This document shows, one piece after another, positions 16,610 to 27,101 of a DNA stretch of 64,000 bases; positions within the stretch are counted from its first letter, which is position 1; each line of letters opens with the position of its first letter. Below the pieces are notes generated by a model, which saw nothing but the letters and a program-made list of their open reading frames with translations, did no database searches and had not been told where the DNA came from. Both the position numbers and the translations under genes were made by a program. The DNA lies in contig JAJDAK010000048.1 in assembly GCA_029261895.1 (NCBI GenBank), forward strand, positions 1-64,000, read 5' to 3'. Source of the DNA: Deltaproteobacteria bacterium (GTDB lineage Bacteria; Myxococcota_A; UBA9160; SZUA-336).

Positions 16610-16911
16610 GTACGCATAAAACCTGTCCTTACTGCGCAGAAGAAATTCTCGAGGCGGCGATCAAGTGCCGGCACTGCGGCAGCCTTGTTGAAGCGGCCGC
16701 ACTCAAGAACTTAGCGGGGCCGTGGTGTCGGCCTATTGAGAACCGCATGATCGCGGGGGTCTGTGCCGGCATGGCTGAGCACGTGGGTGTGTCCATCACC
16801 ATTGTGCGTCTCGCATTTCTACTGGGAGTACTCTTCTCGGGCGGGATGGCGTTACTCATCTACGTGGCGCTCTGGATCACGATGCCAGCGGAACGCCCGA
16901 TCGCCGATTAG
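16606..16911 (+). CDS. Zinc-ribbon PspC-domain membrane protein (second copy)
   Basis: A 101-residue protein of the same architecture as the gene at 15230: zinc ribbon Cys7/Cys10 (CPYC) and Cys21/Cys24 (CRHC), then PspC (NRMIAGVCAGMAEHVGVS) and a membrane helix (FLLGVLFSGGMALLIYVALW). It lacks the polar tail of the first copy. Its ATG overlaps the anti-sigma stop as ATGA. The stop codon overlaps that of the convergent trpA gene by 4 bp, with no terminator between them. Confidence 0.88.
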   Translation: MSTHKTCPYCAEEILEAAIKCRHCGSLVEAAALKNLAGPWCRPIENRMIAGVCAGMAEHVGVSITIVRLAFLLGVLFSGGMALLIYVALWITMPAERPIAD

Positions 16912-17714
16912 TGACGCGCTGTGCGTATCGCTTCCGCGAGTTCACGCACGAACGCGGTCGCGCTTACGATCGCCTCTTCGCGCGATGACGCCGCGCCAAT
17001 TCGATTCACCAACGCGCTCCCAACAATGACACCATCAGCGATCATCGCGACTTGCGCAGCATGTTCGGGCGTAGAGATACCAAAGCCAACGCCCACCGGT
17101 GTCGTCGTAACCCGCTGAATTCGCCCCACCAATGCGCCCAAGTCCCGCGGAAGTTCTTGCCGCCCTCCCGTCACCCCGGTATCCGAGACGCAATAGACAA
17201 AACCGCGACTTCGGGTCGAGATCTGCATGACCCGCTCCGGCGTGCTTGTGGGAGCAACCAGTAGGATTTGATCGACGCCCTTTTCCTGGGTGAGTCTCTG
17301 CAAGTTCTCACTATCATCGAATGGCACGTCCACGATGATGAGACCATCGATGCCCGCGGACGCGCAGCGCTGAACCATGCGTTCTTCGCCTTGGGCCAGC
17401 ACATTGTTGATATAGCCCATCAGCACCAGCGGAACGTCGGTGGTTTTTCGCAGCTCGGTACTCAAACGAAGGATAGCGTCCGGAGTCGTTCCTGCCGCCA
17501 GCGAGCGTACCGATGACGCCTGTATCGTCGGACCTTCGGCGATGGGATCACTATGCGGCATGCCGAGTTCGATGATATCCGCGCCTGCACGAACGAGTTC
17601 TGGGACCAACTCGGCGGTGGTTTCCATATCGGGATCGCCCGCAGTAATGAAGACGATCAAGGCCGCTCGGTTTTCAGCACGTGCGCGCGCGAAAGCGGCT
17701 TGCAAGCGACTCAT
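16908..17714 (-). CDS. trpA: Tryptophan synthase alpha subunit
   Basis: A 268-residue TIM-barrel enzyme that cleaves indole-3-glycerol phosphate to indole for TrpB. Catalytic Glu lies in [17 protein letters not shown] and catalytic Asp in [10 protein letters not shown]; the phosphate loops VSDTGVTGG and GFGIST are present. Length is normal. The ATG overlaps the trpFB stop by 4 nt. It is the last gene of the trp operon and runs convergently into the PspC module. Confidence 0.97.
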   Translation of the reverse strand: MSRLQAAFARARAENRAALIVFITAGDPDMETTAELVPELVRAGADIIELGMPHSDPIAEGPTIQASSVRSLAAGTTPDAILRLSTELRKTTDVPLVLMGYINNVLAQGEERMVQRCASAGIDGLIIVDVPFDDSENLQRLTQEKGVDQILLVAPTSTPERVMQISTRSRGFVYCVSDTGVTGGRQELPRDLGALVGRIQRVTTTPVGVGFGISTPEHAAQVAMIADGVIVGSALVNRIGAASSREEAIVSATAFVRELAEAIRTARH

Positions 17715-19507
17715 AGCTTCCCCTGCAGGAGTTCACGCGCTTGCGCAACGTCCTTATCACCGCGCCCCGAGAGACCGAGGATGACAACGGTTTCAGGCGA
17801 CCAGTCTCGGGCCCGCTGCCGCAACGCCGCTACGGCGTGCGAGGTTTCAAACGCCGGAGTTATGCCCTCGATGCGCGAAAGGTAAACAAATGCATCCAAC
17901 GCTTCTGCATCGGTTGCCGGCACGTACTCGGCACGACCCGACTCCTTGTAGAATGAATGCTCGGGACCCACACCGGGATAGTCGAGACCCGCGGAAATGG
18001 AATGCGCAGGAAAAATCTGCCCCGCGTCGTCCTGCAAAACATACGAATAGCTACCGTGTAAAACACCGGGTGAGCCCGCGGAGAGCGACGCGCCGTGCGC
18101 GCCCTGATCCACGCCCTCGCCGCCCGCTTCAACACCGAGCATTTTCACACCGCTATCTGCATAGAACGGGTGAAACAAACCCATGGCATTACTGCCGCCA
18201 CCAACACAAGCGATCAACCAATCCGGCAGGCGACCTTCTACAGCAAGGATCTGCTCACGCGCTTCGCGTCCGATCACGGATTGCAGATCCCGAACCAGCA
18301 AAGGATACGGATGCATGCCCGCGGTCGAGCCGATCAAATAATACGTATCGCGTACATTCGTGGACCAATCGCGAAGTGCCTCATTCATGGCATCCTTCAG
18401 GGTGCCACTGCCTGACGTGACCGGATGCACCTTTGCACCGAGTAACTCCATACGGAATACGTTCAACGCTTGGCGGCGCGTATCTTCCTCACCCATGTAG
18501 ACTTCGCAGTCGAGGCCATAACGTGCGCAGACTGTCGCGGTTGCGACACCGTGTTGTCCGGCGCCGGTCTCGGCGATCACTCGCTGCTTGCCCATGCGCT
18601 TGGCAATCAGCGCCTGTCCAATCGCGTTATTGATTTTATGTGCACCCGTATGCGCCAGATCTTCACGTTTCAAATAAACTTTACAGCCAAGCTCCTCGCT
18701 CAAGCGAGCCGCGTGGTAAAGCGGAGTGGGGCGTCCCGCGTAGGTTGCTCGCTGACTTTCGAGTTCGGCGAGAAACTGCGGATCTTCACGCAGCACCTCG
18801 TACGCCTCACTGAGCTCGGTAACCGCCGGCATCAGGGTTTCGGGCGCGAAGCGTCCGCCGAAACGACCGAAGTATCCGCTCGCGCTTGGCCGCGTGGGTG
18901 CAGCGACCGCGTCACGCGCATTCGCAACAAAGGCTCGGACTTGTGTGGCGTCTTTTTTACCCGCGGCACTTTCCAAGCCGGAGCTTGCGTCCACCCCGTG
19001 TGGGCGTGCGGCACGCACCGCGTCGGCCACATTGTCCGCATTGAGTCCGCCAGCGACCCAAATGCGTCGCCCGGCTGCGACGAGTGCTCGCGCAGCTGCG
19101 TAGTCCCATGTGCTTCCACTGCCACCGCCGCTCGGATGGTCGAGCAACAAATCCACTTTGGGATAAGCGGCCGCCTGCGCGATTCCCTCCGCGTCCCCGG
19201 GCAGGACTTTGATCACGGGAAACGGGAGTTCGGCGACAAACGCCGGTGACTCTTCACCGTGCAGCTGAACAACATCGAGACCCACTCGGTTCACATGGGC
19301 GGCAATCGCCGCAGCACCGGCATCTTGAAACACACCCACGCGAACAACGCGCCCCACAACCGCACGACTAATTTCTGCTGCAGCATCGGACTCGAGCACA
19401 CGCAGAGAGCTCGCCACAAAGTTGAAGCCAAGAGCATCCGCACCCGCCGCAATAGCGGCTTCCGCGTCTTCGAGGCTCGTAATCCCGCAGACCTTGACTT
19501 GAATCAT
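17711..19507 (-). CDS. Phosphoribosylanthranilate isomerase - tryptophan synthase beta fusion
   Basis: One open frame of 598 residues. Residues 1-205 are TrpF: catalytic Cys7 in KVCGIT and catalytic Asp123 in LLLDHPSGG, with AGGLNADNV and GVDASSGLE. Residues 210-598 are a complete Trp[14 protein letters not shown]-binding Lys291 in [10 protein letters not shown], and [13 protein letters not shown] short Pro/Ala/Ser linker separates them. It joins the isomerase step (PRA to CdRP) with the final indole plus serine to tryptophan step. There is no frameshift or internal stop, and no stand-alone trpF or trpB in the operon. Overlaps trpC and trpA by 4 nt each. The two fused steps are not consecutive in the pathway. 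Confidence 0.96.
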   Translation of the reverse strand: MIQVKVCGITSLEDAEAAIAAGADALGFNFVASSLRVLESDAAAEISRAVVGRVVRVGVFQDAGAAAIAAHVNRVGLDVVQLHGEESPAFVAELPFPVIKVLPGDAEGIAQAAAYPKVDLLLDHPSGGGSGSTWDYAAARALVAAGRRIWVAGGLNADNVADAVRAARPHGVDASSGLESAAGKKDATQVRAFVANARDAVAAPTRPSASGYFGRFGGRFAPETLMPAVTELSEAYEVLREDPQFLAELESQRATYAGRPTPLYHAARLSEELGCKVYLKREDLAHTGAHKINNAIGQALIAKRMGKQRVIAETGAGQHGVATATVCARYGLDCEVYMGEEDTRRQALNVFRMELLGAKVHPVTSGSGTLKDAMNEALRDWSTNVRDTYYLIGSTAGMHPYPLLVRDLQSVIGREAREQILAVEGRLPDWLIACVGGGSNAMGLFHPFYADSGVKMLGVEAGGEGVDQGAHGASLSAGSPGVLHGSYSYVLQDDAGQIFPAHSISAGLDYPGVGPEHSFYKESGRAEYVPATDAEALDAFVYLSRIEGITPAFETSHAVAALRQRARDWSPETVVILGLSGRGDKDVAQARELLQGKL

Positions 19508-20298
19508 GCGTGCCCTCGAATCCGCTTCAACATCGCGCCTGGATCACGACTGCGCATCAATGCCTCTCCAATCAAAAACGCGTCGACCCCCGCGCGGCTC
19601 AACTCGGCTACGGTTTCAGCATCCTTCAATCCACTCTCCGTAACCACACAGACATTCGAGAAGGCTTTCAAGATTTCGGGAAACAGGCGGCGGGTCGTGT
19701 TCACATCCGTCTTGAACGTATGCAGGTCACGATTGTTGACGCCGATGAGCCGCGCACCGACTTTCTGTGCCCGTTCCAGCTCTTCTAACGAATGCACCTC
19801 CACCAAGGCGCTCATCCCACAACTGATCGCCACCGCGTGTAGCGATGCAAGCTCAGCATCGTCGAGTGCTGCAACGATCAACAAGATCGCGTCGGCACCG
19901 ATCGCGCGTGCCTCAAAAATCTGAACCGGATCAATCGTAAAGTCTTTCCGCAGCAGCGGTAACGCCGTTGCGCGACGAACCGCGCGTAAATCGGCCAGCG
20001 ACCCACCAAAATGTGATTCATCTGTAAGTACCGATACCGCCGCTGCACCCGCGCGCTCGTACGCGCGTGCAATCTCAGCCGGGTTTGCATCGGCGCGAAT
20101 ATCACCCTTGGACGGCGACCGACGCTTAAACTCAGCGATGATGGCCGGCGCCTGATGCTGTTTCAACGCAGCCTCAAAGTCGTGCGCAGGTGGGGATACG
20201 GCAGCCGCATCACACCAAGCGGACTCACTTTGCTGTTCTTTTAACGCGCGTACTTCCTCGCGTTTCAATTCCAGAATACGCAGCAATACATCATGCAT
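19504..20298 (-). CDS. trpC: Indole-3-glycerol phosphate synthase
   Basis: A 264-residue TIM-barrel enzyme that closes CdRP to indole-3-glycerol phosphate. Motifs are present in order: [83 protein letters not shown] and AFLIGEALM. The ATG at 20298 overlaps the trpD stop by 8 nt; the longer frame adds 27 residues that the family lacks. Confidence 0.97.
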   Translation of the reverse strand: MHDVLLRILELKREEVRALKEQQSESAWCDAAAVSPPAHDFEAALKQHQAPAIIAEFKRRSPSKGDIRADANPAEIARAYERAGAAAVSVLTDESHFGGSLADLRAVRRATALPLLRKDFTIDPVQIFEARAIGADAILLIVAALDDAELASLHAVAISCGMSALVEVHSLEELERAQKVGARLIGVNNRDLHTFKTDVNTTRRLFPEILKAFSNVCVVTESGLKDAETVAELSRAGVDAFLIGEALMRSRDPGAMLKRIRGHA

Positions 20299-21298
20299 CG
20301 AGAAACTCCACCCAGCTCCGAAGCTTATCCGCCGCGTGCCCCGTGTCGATCGCGGCCGCAGCTTGCTCAATACCCTCATCGAGACTCTTGGCGCGCCCGC
20401 TCACCACGAGTGCCGCACCCGCGTTGAGCAAGACCACGTTCCGTCGCGCTCCGGGCTCACCCGCCAGGACGCCCCGAAGAATCGTCGCGTTTTCAGCTGC
20501 ATCTCCACCTTTGAGATCTTCGGGATCCGCAGAACCAAAATACCGACGCGGTTCGATTTCGAATTCTTCGACACGGCCTTGCATGAGGGAAATCACCTCT
20601 GTCTTGGCAGAGAGTGAAATCTCATCAAGACCATCCTCGCCCCGCACCACCCAAACCGCGGTCGCGCCGAGATTTTTCAGCGCCTCGAACATCGGCATCA
20701 TCCACTGCCGCATCGCCACGCCCACCAATTGACGTTTTACACGCATGGGATGAGCGAGCGGGCCCAATCGATTGAAGACGGTGCGTATCTTCAACGCAGT
20801 CCGGATCGGCGCCACCTTCGCCATCGCCGGATGGCAGGCTCGCGCAAAGAGAAAACACAGGCCGACTTCGTCGAGTGCTTGAACCATGCGTTCGGGTGCG
20901 ACATCGAGATTCACGCCGAGCGCTTCCAACACATCAGCGCTGCCACAGCGACTGCTCGCCGCGCGGTTTCCATGCTTCGCGACTGGCACGCCAGCCCCCG
21001 CGATCACCAACGCGGCGGCGGTCGAGATATTAAAACTGCCCGAGGCATCACCACCGGTTCCACAGGTATCGATCACTTCATCGGTTGCTGCGGGCAACGC
21101 GAGCGCGAGCTCGCGCATCGCTTCCGCCGCACCCGTGAGTTCATCGAGCGTTTCGCCCCGTGTCGCAAGCGCGGCTAGGAGCGCTGCGACCTCGAGTTCA
21201 TTTGCATCTCCCGACATGATTCCGCGAATCAATCCGCGCGCATCCTCCCGCGAAAGTGTGCCACCAGAAACAACCGTCTGCAGCGCATCGAAAAGCAT
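20291..21298 (-). CDS. trpD: Anthranilate phosphoribosyltransferase
   Basis: A 335-residue enzyme joining anthranilate to PRPP. The PRPP motif DTCGTGGDASGSFNIST and the KHGNRAASSRCGSADVLEALG loop are intact, with FLFARACHPAM and RTVFNRLGPLAHP further on. Length is typical. It overlaps trpG by 1 nt (TGATG) and trpC by 8 nt. Confidence 0.97.
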   Translation of the reverse strand: MLFDALQTVVSGGTLSREDARGLIRGIMSGDANELEVAALLAALATRGETLDELTGAAEAMRELALALPAATDEVIDTCGTGGDASGSFNISTAAALVIAGAGVPVAKHGNRAASSRCGSADVLEALGVNLDVAPERMVQALDEVGLCFLFARACHPAMAKVAPIRTALKIRTVFNRLGPLAHPMRVKRQLVGVAMRQWMMPMFEALKNLGATAVWVVRGEDGLDEISLSAKTEVISLMQGRVEEFEIEPRRYFGSADPEDLKGGDAAENATILRGVLAGEPGARRNVVLLNAGAALVVSGRAKSLDEGIEQAAAAIDTGHAADKLRSWVEFLDA

Positions 21299-21885
21299 CA
21301 GGTCGCACCCTCGGAGCGCGCGAGCCGTAAGAAATTAGCGAGCAACGGTTTGCCGGTCTCCGTCAAAATCGACTCGGGATGAAACTGTACCCCGATGACA
21401 AGATGATCCCGATGTCGCAACCCCATGATCTCGCCGTCGTCGGTTTCCGCAGTAACTTCGAGACAGTCGGGTAAAGAGCTTCTCTCAACCGCAAGGGAGT
21501 GATAACGCGTCGCCTCAAACGGGTTCGCAAGACCGTCGAAGATACCTTGGCCATCATGTTTAACCCACGACGTTTTTCCGTGCATCAATGTCCGCGCTTG
21601 AACCACGCGCCCCCCGTAGGCCGCTGCGATCGATTGATGACCGAGACAGACGCCGAGCAGTGGAATCATGCCGCCATAGTGCTGAACGGTCGCGACACTG
21701 ATACCGGCTTCGTTCGGCGTACACGGACCCGGCGAGATGATGATCGCGTCGGGCCGGCTTGCTGCAATATCATCTACCGCGATCGCATCGTTGCGCAACA
21801 CTTCCGACTTCGCTCCGAGCTCACCCAAGTATTGCACCAGGTTGAACGTGAACGAGTCATAGTTGTCGATCACCAAGAGTTTCAT
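21298..21885 (-). CDS. trpG: Anthranilate synthase glutamine amidotransferase subunit
   Basis: A 195-residue class I amidotransferase supplying ammonia to TrpE. Nucleophile Cys80 in GVCLGHQSI, and His169 and Glu171 in QFHPESI complete the triad; the oxyanion loop [11 protein letters not shown] is present. It may also serve p-aminobenzoate synthesis, as PabA-type subunits often do; no separate pabA is in view. Overlaps trpE by 4 nt. Confidence 0.95.
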   Translation of the reverse strand: MKLLVIDNYDSFTFNLVQYLGELGAKSEVLRNDAIAVDDIAASRPDAIIISPGPCTPNEAGISVATVQHYGGMIPLLGVCLGHQSIAAAYGGRVVQARTLMHGKTSWVKHDGQGIFDGLANPFEATRYHSLAVERSSLPDCLEVTAETDDGEIMGLRHRDHLVIGVQFHPESILTETGKPLLANFLRLARSEGAT

Positions 21886-23366
21886 GCGTCCCTCCCGTTC
21901 GCTGCTCTCTGCAACGCCTGAAGTAACGCACTCGCCTTATGCCAGGTCTCCTGGTACTCAGCCTCCGGATCGGAATCCGCCACGATGCCGCCACCCGCCT
22001 GGATGTGCACCTGTCCTTCCTTGATCAAAAGCGTACGAATCGCAATGCACATGTCCATATTGCCGCGATGGTCGATGTAACCCACGCTGCCGCCGTATAG
22101 GCCACGGCGAACGGACTCGAGCTCATCAATAATTTCCATCGCACGAATCTTCGGTGCGCCGGTCAACGTTCCAGCTGGGAACGTGGCTCGCAAGAGATCC
22201 ACGGCGTCATGACCTTCGCGTAACTTGCCACGTACATTTGAAACGATGTGCATCACGTGCGAGTAACGTTCAACCACCTTAAACTCATCCACGCGAACGG
22301 TATCGATCTCGGCGACACGTCCAACGTCATTGCGACCCAAGTCCACGAGCATCACGTGTTCTGCGAGTTCCTTGGGATCAGCAAGCAATTCACGCTCAAG
22401 GGCTTGGTCCTCGGTATCCGTTTCCCCACGCGGCCTGGTGCCCGCAATCGGTCGCAAGTGAATCTCATTCGCCTGGAGACGTACAAGAATCTCAGGCGAT
22501 GATCCCAGTATGACGTGATCGTCGCAGCGCATAAAGAAGAGGTACGGTGAAGGATTGATCGATCGAAGTTGTCGATAAACCTCAACCGGATCGTGTGACC
22601 ACTCCGCGCTGAAGCGTTGGGACAGCACGACTTGGAAAACATCACCCGCGTGAATGTACTCCTTCGCGGATTTCACCATATCGTGATACTGCTCCCGCGT
22701 CGTATTCGATTCAGGACCCTGAAATACCTCCGACGTCCCATGCGCTTCTTCGCGCACCAGCGGCGCGCGTAACTTCGCCTCGATGGCTTGAATCCGAGCC
22801 ACGCCAGCCGCATAGACTTCATCGACCGACCCCTCCGCTGCCACATCCACGATGTGCACGATCTTGAGTTTTTGCTCCTTACGATCGTGGACCAATAGAA
22901 TTTCCGGAAAGCGGAAAAAGCACTCCGGCACGCCGAGTGGATCGGGGTTCGTATCGGGAAGTTTCTCCACATAACGAACCCAGTCGTAGCTTAGATAGCC
23001 GACTGCACCGCCCGCGAGCGGCGGCAACGCCTCAGATTCGACCGGTGCAAACTCGGCGATCAATTCACGCAGCGTGTCCAGCGGATCGGCGCCTGCATCG
23101 CGTTGCTCCCGACGATCGCCGCGACGAATCTCAACGGACCCAGCACGCGAAACAAGAGCCGCGCGCGTACCAATCCCCATGAAGCTGAAGCGACCCCAAT
23201 CCTCGCCGCCTTCTACCGATTCGAAGAGGAAGCTGGTCTCAGCATCATCGAGCTTAAGAAAGGCACCGAGCGGCGTATCGAGATCTGCTAGAAGCTCGTG
23301 GACCAGCGGCACGCCCTTCCGCTGCGCCGCAAGCGCACGGAATTTCTCAAGATCGGGACGGACCAT
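21882..23366 (-). CDS. trpE: Anthranilate synthase component I
   Basis: A 494-residue chorismate-using enzyme with the N-terminal TrpE domain and the C-terminal chorismate-binding domain ([81 protein letters not shown]). The tryptophan-feedback Ser motif region near the N-terminus (SFLFES) is present. The start at 23366 has GAGGT 7 nt upstream; an earlier Met lacks this. First gene of the trp operon, 67 bp after lptD on the same strand, with no attenuator visible. Confidence 0.95.
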   Translation of the reverse strand: MVRPDLEKFRALAAQRKGVPLVHELLADLDTPLGAFLKLDDAETSFLFESVEGGEDWGRFSFMGIGTRAALVSRAGSVEIRRGDRREQRDAGADPLDTLRELIAEFAPVESEALPPLAGGAVGYLSYDWVRYVEKLPDTNPDPLGVPECFFRFPEILLVHDRKEQKLKIVHIVDVAAEGSVDEVYAAGVARIQAIEAKLRAPLVREEAHGTSEVFQGPESNTTREQYHDMVKSAKEYIHAGDVFQVVLSQRFSAEWSHDPVEVYRQLRSINPSPYLFFMRCDDHVILGSSPEILVRLQANEIHLRPIAGTRPRGETDTEDQALERELLADPKELAEHVMLVDLGRNDVGRVAEIDTVRVDEFKVVERYSHVMHIVSNVRGKLREGHDAVDLLRATFPAGTLTGAPKIRAMEIIDELESVRRGLYGGSVGYIDHRGNMDMCIAIRTLLIKEGQVHIQAGGGIVADSDPEAEYQETWHKASALLQALQRAANGRDA

Positions 23367-23433
23367 GGTGCTGACCTCATAGCGCCGCACTTTTCCACAG
23401 CCCGCGCGGGTCGTCAAGGGACCGGCCCTAGGC

Positions 23434-25872
23434 CTAGCGTCGCTTCTCTTCGTCTTGCTTGAAACTCAGATCAAATGACCCAATACCGAAGCCCGCCGCG
23501 GTGAGTTGGAAAAACAACAGCGTCTCCCTTGGGCGGGTCTTGTTCTCCACCAAGAAAGACAGATCCCAACACTCGCAAGAGGAGTGGTAAGTCACGCCAA
23601 ACTGGGTGTTATCGCTACCACTGGTTTCGAGCGAAACATTACCTTGACCGAAAATATCCAACCGTTTCGAGGGCATCCAAATGCCCTTGAAGTCGAACTG
23701 ATTGATCTGATTAAAGCCGCGTGAGAATTCAGTGAAGACCTTGTCGGAAACGTTGAAATTTTCAAAGACCGCTGAGAACTCACGCACAAAGCGATACCCC
23801 AATGAAAGTCGATCGCCGCGTTCGGCACTCAAATCCATCGAGAGGTCCACTTCATCCAAAGCTCCGTCTTTGATGTCGTAACCAAATTCCGTGCCGAAAT
23901 TCAGATATTCGCGCGGACTGAAATTACCATCAGCAAATAGTGTCGCCGCTTGACCCGCCTGAAAGTTGTAGCCTGTACCAACCTGCAAATCTGCGATCTG
24001 GCGCACTGAACCTAGCGTCGTCAGTGAAGGCGCGAGTAAGCGAGTCTTGAAACCGATATGTGCGAAACGTTCATCGCTCACACGATCACTCGGATCATGG
24101 GTCAGCACGCGCAAATCGCCGTCGATGAGCCGTCGCGCGCGCACCGAACTCGCTGGAATAAACAGCGGATTGCGACTTTGCCTCGGACCAGAAACAAATA
24201 CAAACCCGGCCTTCGGCTCTATCAGATGCTTCATCTTCGTTGAACCGAACCGAACCTCTTTACCAAAACGCGTGCGCAGATCCCAACGACCCGTCCAGAG
24301 CGTGCGCGTCTCACTACTCGCAAACTCCGGGAAGTACAACGTTTCGCGTGCGCCGAGCTCGCTCAGCAGTTCGAAATTGCCAAATTGGTTGGGCATGCTC
24401 ACACGAGGAAATACGTCAAAGCGATGTCCATGGTCGGCAAGCAACTCACCCTCTTGAAATATGCCGTCACCCTCAGTGGTTAGGTCGTCGCCATGATTAT
24501 CCGCCCCATTGAAGGCGCCACCGGATGTGGGTTCATCTGGAGTGAATACGCCGTCGCGACCGGTATCGAAGAAATTCTTACCGATCGGCATTGCGCCACG
24601 CAACGTACGTACGCTGGCTTCCTGATAGAAGTAGGTATAACGGGAATCAACCGCGACGTGAAGCGGTGATGACGAGACCTGCCTCGGCAACCTCTGCAGA
24701 CGCACATCCGGTAAGCGCTGCAATAGGAAGTCATCGCGATCGAGATTGTTTGGACTTTGGACATCGTCGAGAGTCGAAGCTTCGATGCTCGCGAACCAAG
24801 ACCCGCGCCCATAGCTCGCCCAGCCCGAGGACTCCAAAAACCGCATCTTATCCGAATCGAAACCCAAGTCGTTGAAATCTAAAACGTAGTCGTTGTCGCT
24901 AACTTTCTTAATGTCGAAAGCGAAACGCATGCCGTCGGCAAACGGCTGGTTATGCCAAAGCCACCCCGCCCAACGGTCATCCGCAAAAGGCGTTCTGGGA
25001 TCCGTGCTGCGATCCACGCCGTCATCATTGGGAAGAAACGCGAAACCACCGAGACCCTTGCCGTACTCGTCGAAGACATATTCAAACTCCGTCGTACCTT
25101 TAAACCCTCGCCGAGAGTAAATCGTCGGCCGCAGCAGAATATTTACATTGTCAGACGCTGCCCAAAAGAACGGCGTCGTGTACCACGTGCCCAAACGTGT
25201 CGAAGACGAATATCCCGGAAAGAGAAAGCCGGTTTGACGTTCCGTTTTGACCGGGAAGATGGCCCAGGGTGCCCAGAGCACGGGAACATCCAGCACGCGC
25301 AGCGTCATACCTCGGGCCACACCGTATCCGCCGACGCGGACATCCGTGCGCTTGGTATCGATTTCCCAGGGCCGCCGTTTGTGATCCGGCGGGCAACGGC
25401 AAGTGGTAAACGTGCCGTCTTCGATCTCGTAGGTATTTACGCCGGTCTTTTCAATCGCCTTCCCCTCGATAACGAACCCCTGTTCGGGTGTATCGAGTTT
25501 GGCGTCCGTCGCCAGCGCGACCAATGTTTTGAGATCGACGGTGGCAAAATCAGCCCTCACCGTGTCTCTTTCGCCCGTCAGGGTAGCCACTCCGCCCGTC
25601 ATCACGACGTTGCCAACGGCGATGCCAACCTGTGTTTGCGCGTTGAAGGCGAGCCAATCACATTCGAGCGTGCTGCCATCCTGTTGCACAACGCGCACGT
25701 TCCCAGCCGCCTCATAGAGGTTCCGGTCCGGTTCATACGCGATTTCGCCCGCCTCAAGCTGAAACGGGAATGTGGATGGATCCACGGGTCCGTTCGGGTC
25801 TTCGGCCCAGGCCGAAGACAATCGAACCATCACACCGCAAAACACCCAGAGCCACAGCCACAGCTTCCGCAT
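23434..25872 (-). CDS. lptD: LPS-assembly outer-membrane protein LptD
   Basis: An 812-residue protein. Signal peptide (LWLWLWVFCGVMVRLSSAWA), an N-terminal OstA/LptA-like beta-jellyroll (about 35-180: EAGEIAYEPDRNLYEAAGNVR, MTGGVATLTGERD), then the outer-membrane barrel with typical VPVLWAPWAIFPVKTERQTGFL and GTTEFEYVFDEYGKG. Cys residues in TTCRCPP and SSCECWD could form the inter-domain disulfides known for LptD. With LptE it inserts LPS in the outer leaflet, so the cell is LPS-bearing. A short hairpin (TCGGGC/GCCCGA, 25872-25890) abuts the start codon. Confidence 0.95.
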   Translation of the reverse strand: MRKLWLWLWVFCGVMVRLSSAWAEDPNGPVDPSTFPFQLEAGEIAYEPDRNLYEAAGNVRVVQQDGSTLECDWLAFNAQTQVGIAVGNVVMTGGVATLTGERDTVRADFATVDLKTLVALATDAKLDTPEQGFVIEGKAIEKTGVNTYEIEDGTFTTCRCPPDHKRRPWEIDTKRTDVRVGGYGVARGMTLRVLDVPVLWAPWAIFPVKTERQTGFLFPGYSSSTRLGTWYTTPFFWAASDNVNILLRPTIYSRRGFKGTTEFEYVFDEYGKGLGGFAFLPNDDGVDRSTDPRTPFADDRWAGWLWHNQPFADGMRFAFDIKKVSDNDYVLDFNDLGFDSDKMRFLESSGWASYGRGSWFASIEASTLDDVQSPNNLDRDDFLLQRLPDVRLQRLPRQVSSSPLHVAVDSRYTYFYQEASVRTLRGAMPIGKNFFDTGRDGVFTPDEPTSGGAFNGADNHGDDLTTEGDGIFQEGELLADHGHRFDVFPRVSMPNQFGNFELLSELGARETLYFPEFASSETRTLWTGRWDLRTRFGKEVRFGSTKMKHLIEPKAGFVFVSGPRQSRNPLFIPASSVRARRLIDGDLRVLTHDPSDRVSDERFAHIGFKTRLLAPSLTTLGSVRQIADLQVGTGYNFQAGQAATLFADGNFSPREYLNFGTEFGYDIKDGALDEVDLSMDLSAERGDRLSLGYRFVREFSAVFENFNVSDKVFTEFSRGFNQINQFDFKGIWMPSKRLDIFGQGNVSLETSGSDNTQFGVTYHSSCECWDLSFLVENKTRPRETLLFFQLTAAGFGIGSFDLSFKQDEEKRR

Positions 25873-25917
25873 CGGGCCTAACTAGCCCGAAATCCGTCAG
25901 AAGAGCAAGCCGGGGTT

Positions 25918-26541
25918 CTAGGCCGATCCGGAAAGCGCTTCCAATTCAGCGCGCTTGAGCAAAGTGAGCTGGTTGTCCACGATGTGGACGACTTCTTTCG
26001 ACAGGAGTGTGTGCAGCGCCGTATAGGCTTCTCGCATAGAAATATCAGCAGTTTCCGACAGCTCTTTAAGCTTTCCTTGAACTGCAGTTGGGGCGTCGGG
26101 CCCCACCGCACATTCCAGTATCGCTTTACAAAATGCTTCCAACGGCTCGTCATCTTTCGACGTCCGGTCGAGTTGGGAATCGGCGTTGTTCCGCGGCGCC
26201 GGCATCAGACCGACCGCACTCGGAAGCAAGCTCGCGAGATGTCCGACCAGGCGAAATACGAACTCGGGGCTCTCCTGACACAGACGGTTGATCAGCGCGA
26301 GGTCGAGGACTTGTACGTCGGATTCCTCCGCGGCGCGTGCAGCGTACGGTGATGCCATGCCCTGAATTGCATTCACCTCGCCGAAGACTTCACCTGCGAC
26401 CAGAAGACGAAATGCCTCACCATCTTCGCCAAGTAACTCAACGGCGCCCGATGCGATTACGTACAGCTCACGCAGTCGCGATCCATATTTCAGGATCTCG
26501 TCCCCCGGCGCATAGCTGCGCTGGATTTCATCGGGCTTCAT
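25918..26541 (-). CDS. Cyclic-nucleotide-binding-domain protein, CRP-like but without canonical ligand Arg
   Basis: A 207-residue protein. A beta-barrel of cNMP type at about 5-115 (YAPGDEILKYGSRLRELYVIASGAVELLGEDGE, LLVAGEVFGEVNAIQG), followed by a helical linker and a C-terminal region at 130-200 that may be a reduced winged helix (ETADISMREAYTALHTLLSKEVVHIVDNQLTLL). The stretch aligning with the CRP cAMP site has SPYAARA in place of RSAWVRA, so the phosphate-binding Arg appears missing. The Met at 26541 is chosen with GGAG about 10 nt upstream. It sits downstream of tlpA and ccdA. Confidence 0.75.
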   Translation of the reverse strand: MKPDEIQRSYAPGDEILKYGSRLRELYVIASGAVELLGEDGEAFRLLVAGEVFGEVNAIQGMASPYAARAAEESDVQVLDLALINRLCQESPEFVFRLVGHLASLLPSAVGLMPAPRNNADSQLDRTSKDDEPLEAFCKAILECAVGPDAPTAVQGKLKELSETADISMREAYTALHTLLSKEVVHIVDNQLTLLKRAELEALSGSA

Positions 26542-26615
26542 CGCTGTCGCACTCCGCAGGGAGGGAGCTAAAAAGCGGATCGACCCCTGGTGCTGGGCCT
26601 TGAGCGAAGAATCGG

Positions 26616-27101
26616 TTACGAGCCTCGATGTTTTGCCAGCAGCGTTCGGAGCTCTTCGCGATCGTGGTACCCCGGAGTCAGCCGCTCGAGAATCGTCCCA
26701 TCTGGGCCAATCAGCACATGAAATGGAAACTGCGCTGCGCCATAGGCCCGGGCGAGATCCGTGTCGGCAATCGCCACCGGGTAGAGGACGCTCTTTTCCT
26801 CGGCCCAAAGCCGGAGCTTCTCCGGATCATCGCGATCGATCGAGATGGCGAGCACTTCAACGCCTAGGTCTTGGTGCTCGGAATAAAACGCATTCAGTTC
26901 GGGAATCTCAAGCACGCAGGGCGGGCACCAGGTGGCCCAGAAATCAATCAGGAGATACTTGCCCCGATAGGTTTCAAGCTGCACAGGTGAGCCGTCCAGG
27001 CGTTCGAGCTCGAACTGCGGCGCGGGGTCGCCCATGGATGGCGGAGCTTCAAAACTGCATCCGACGCAGATCAGAACACACAGCATCCCCAAGCGCGTCA
27101 T
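26616..27101 (-). CDS. TlpA/ResA-like thiol-disulfide oxidoreductase (probable lipoprotein)
   Basis: A 161-residue thioredoxin-fold protein. A hydrophobic N-terminus ends in a Cys (CVGCS) that resembles a lipobox, though position -3 is Cys and not Leu. The active site is WCPPC within FWATWCPPCVLEIPEL, and the conserved cis-Pro lies in AAQFPFHVLIGPDG. It reduces periplasmic disulfides, probably with electrons from the adjacent CcdA. The ATG overlaps the ccdA stop by 4 nt. Confidence 0.9.
   Translation of the reverse strand: MTRLGMLCVLICVGCSFEAPPSMGDPAPQFELERLDGSPVQLETYRGKYLLIDFWATWCPPCVLEIPELNAFYSEHQDLGVEVLAISIDRDDPEKLRLWAEEKSVLYPVAIADTDLARAYGAAQFPFHVLIGPDGTILERLTPGYHDREELRTLLAKHRGS

Noticed and set aside
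23366..23433. A trp attenuator or leader peptide ahead of trpE
   Set aside because: The 67-bp gap has no Trp-rich short ORF and no alternative hairpins followed by a T-run.
24952..25881. A 309-residue plus-strand frame opposite lptD
   Set aside because: LptD is well supported on the minus strand; this frame is Arg/Pro-rich with no motifs.
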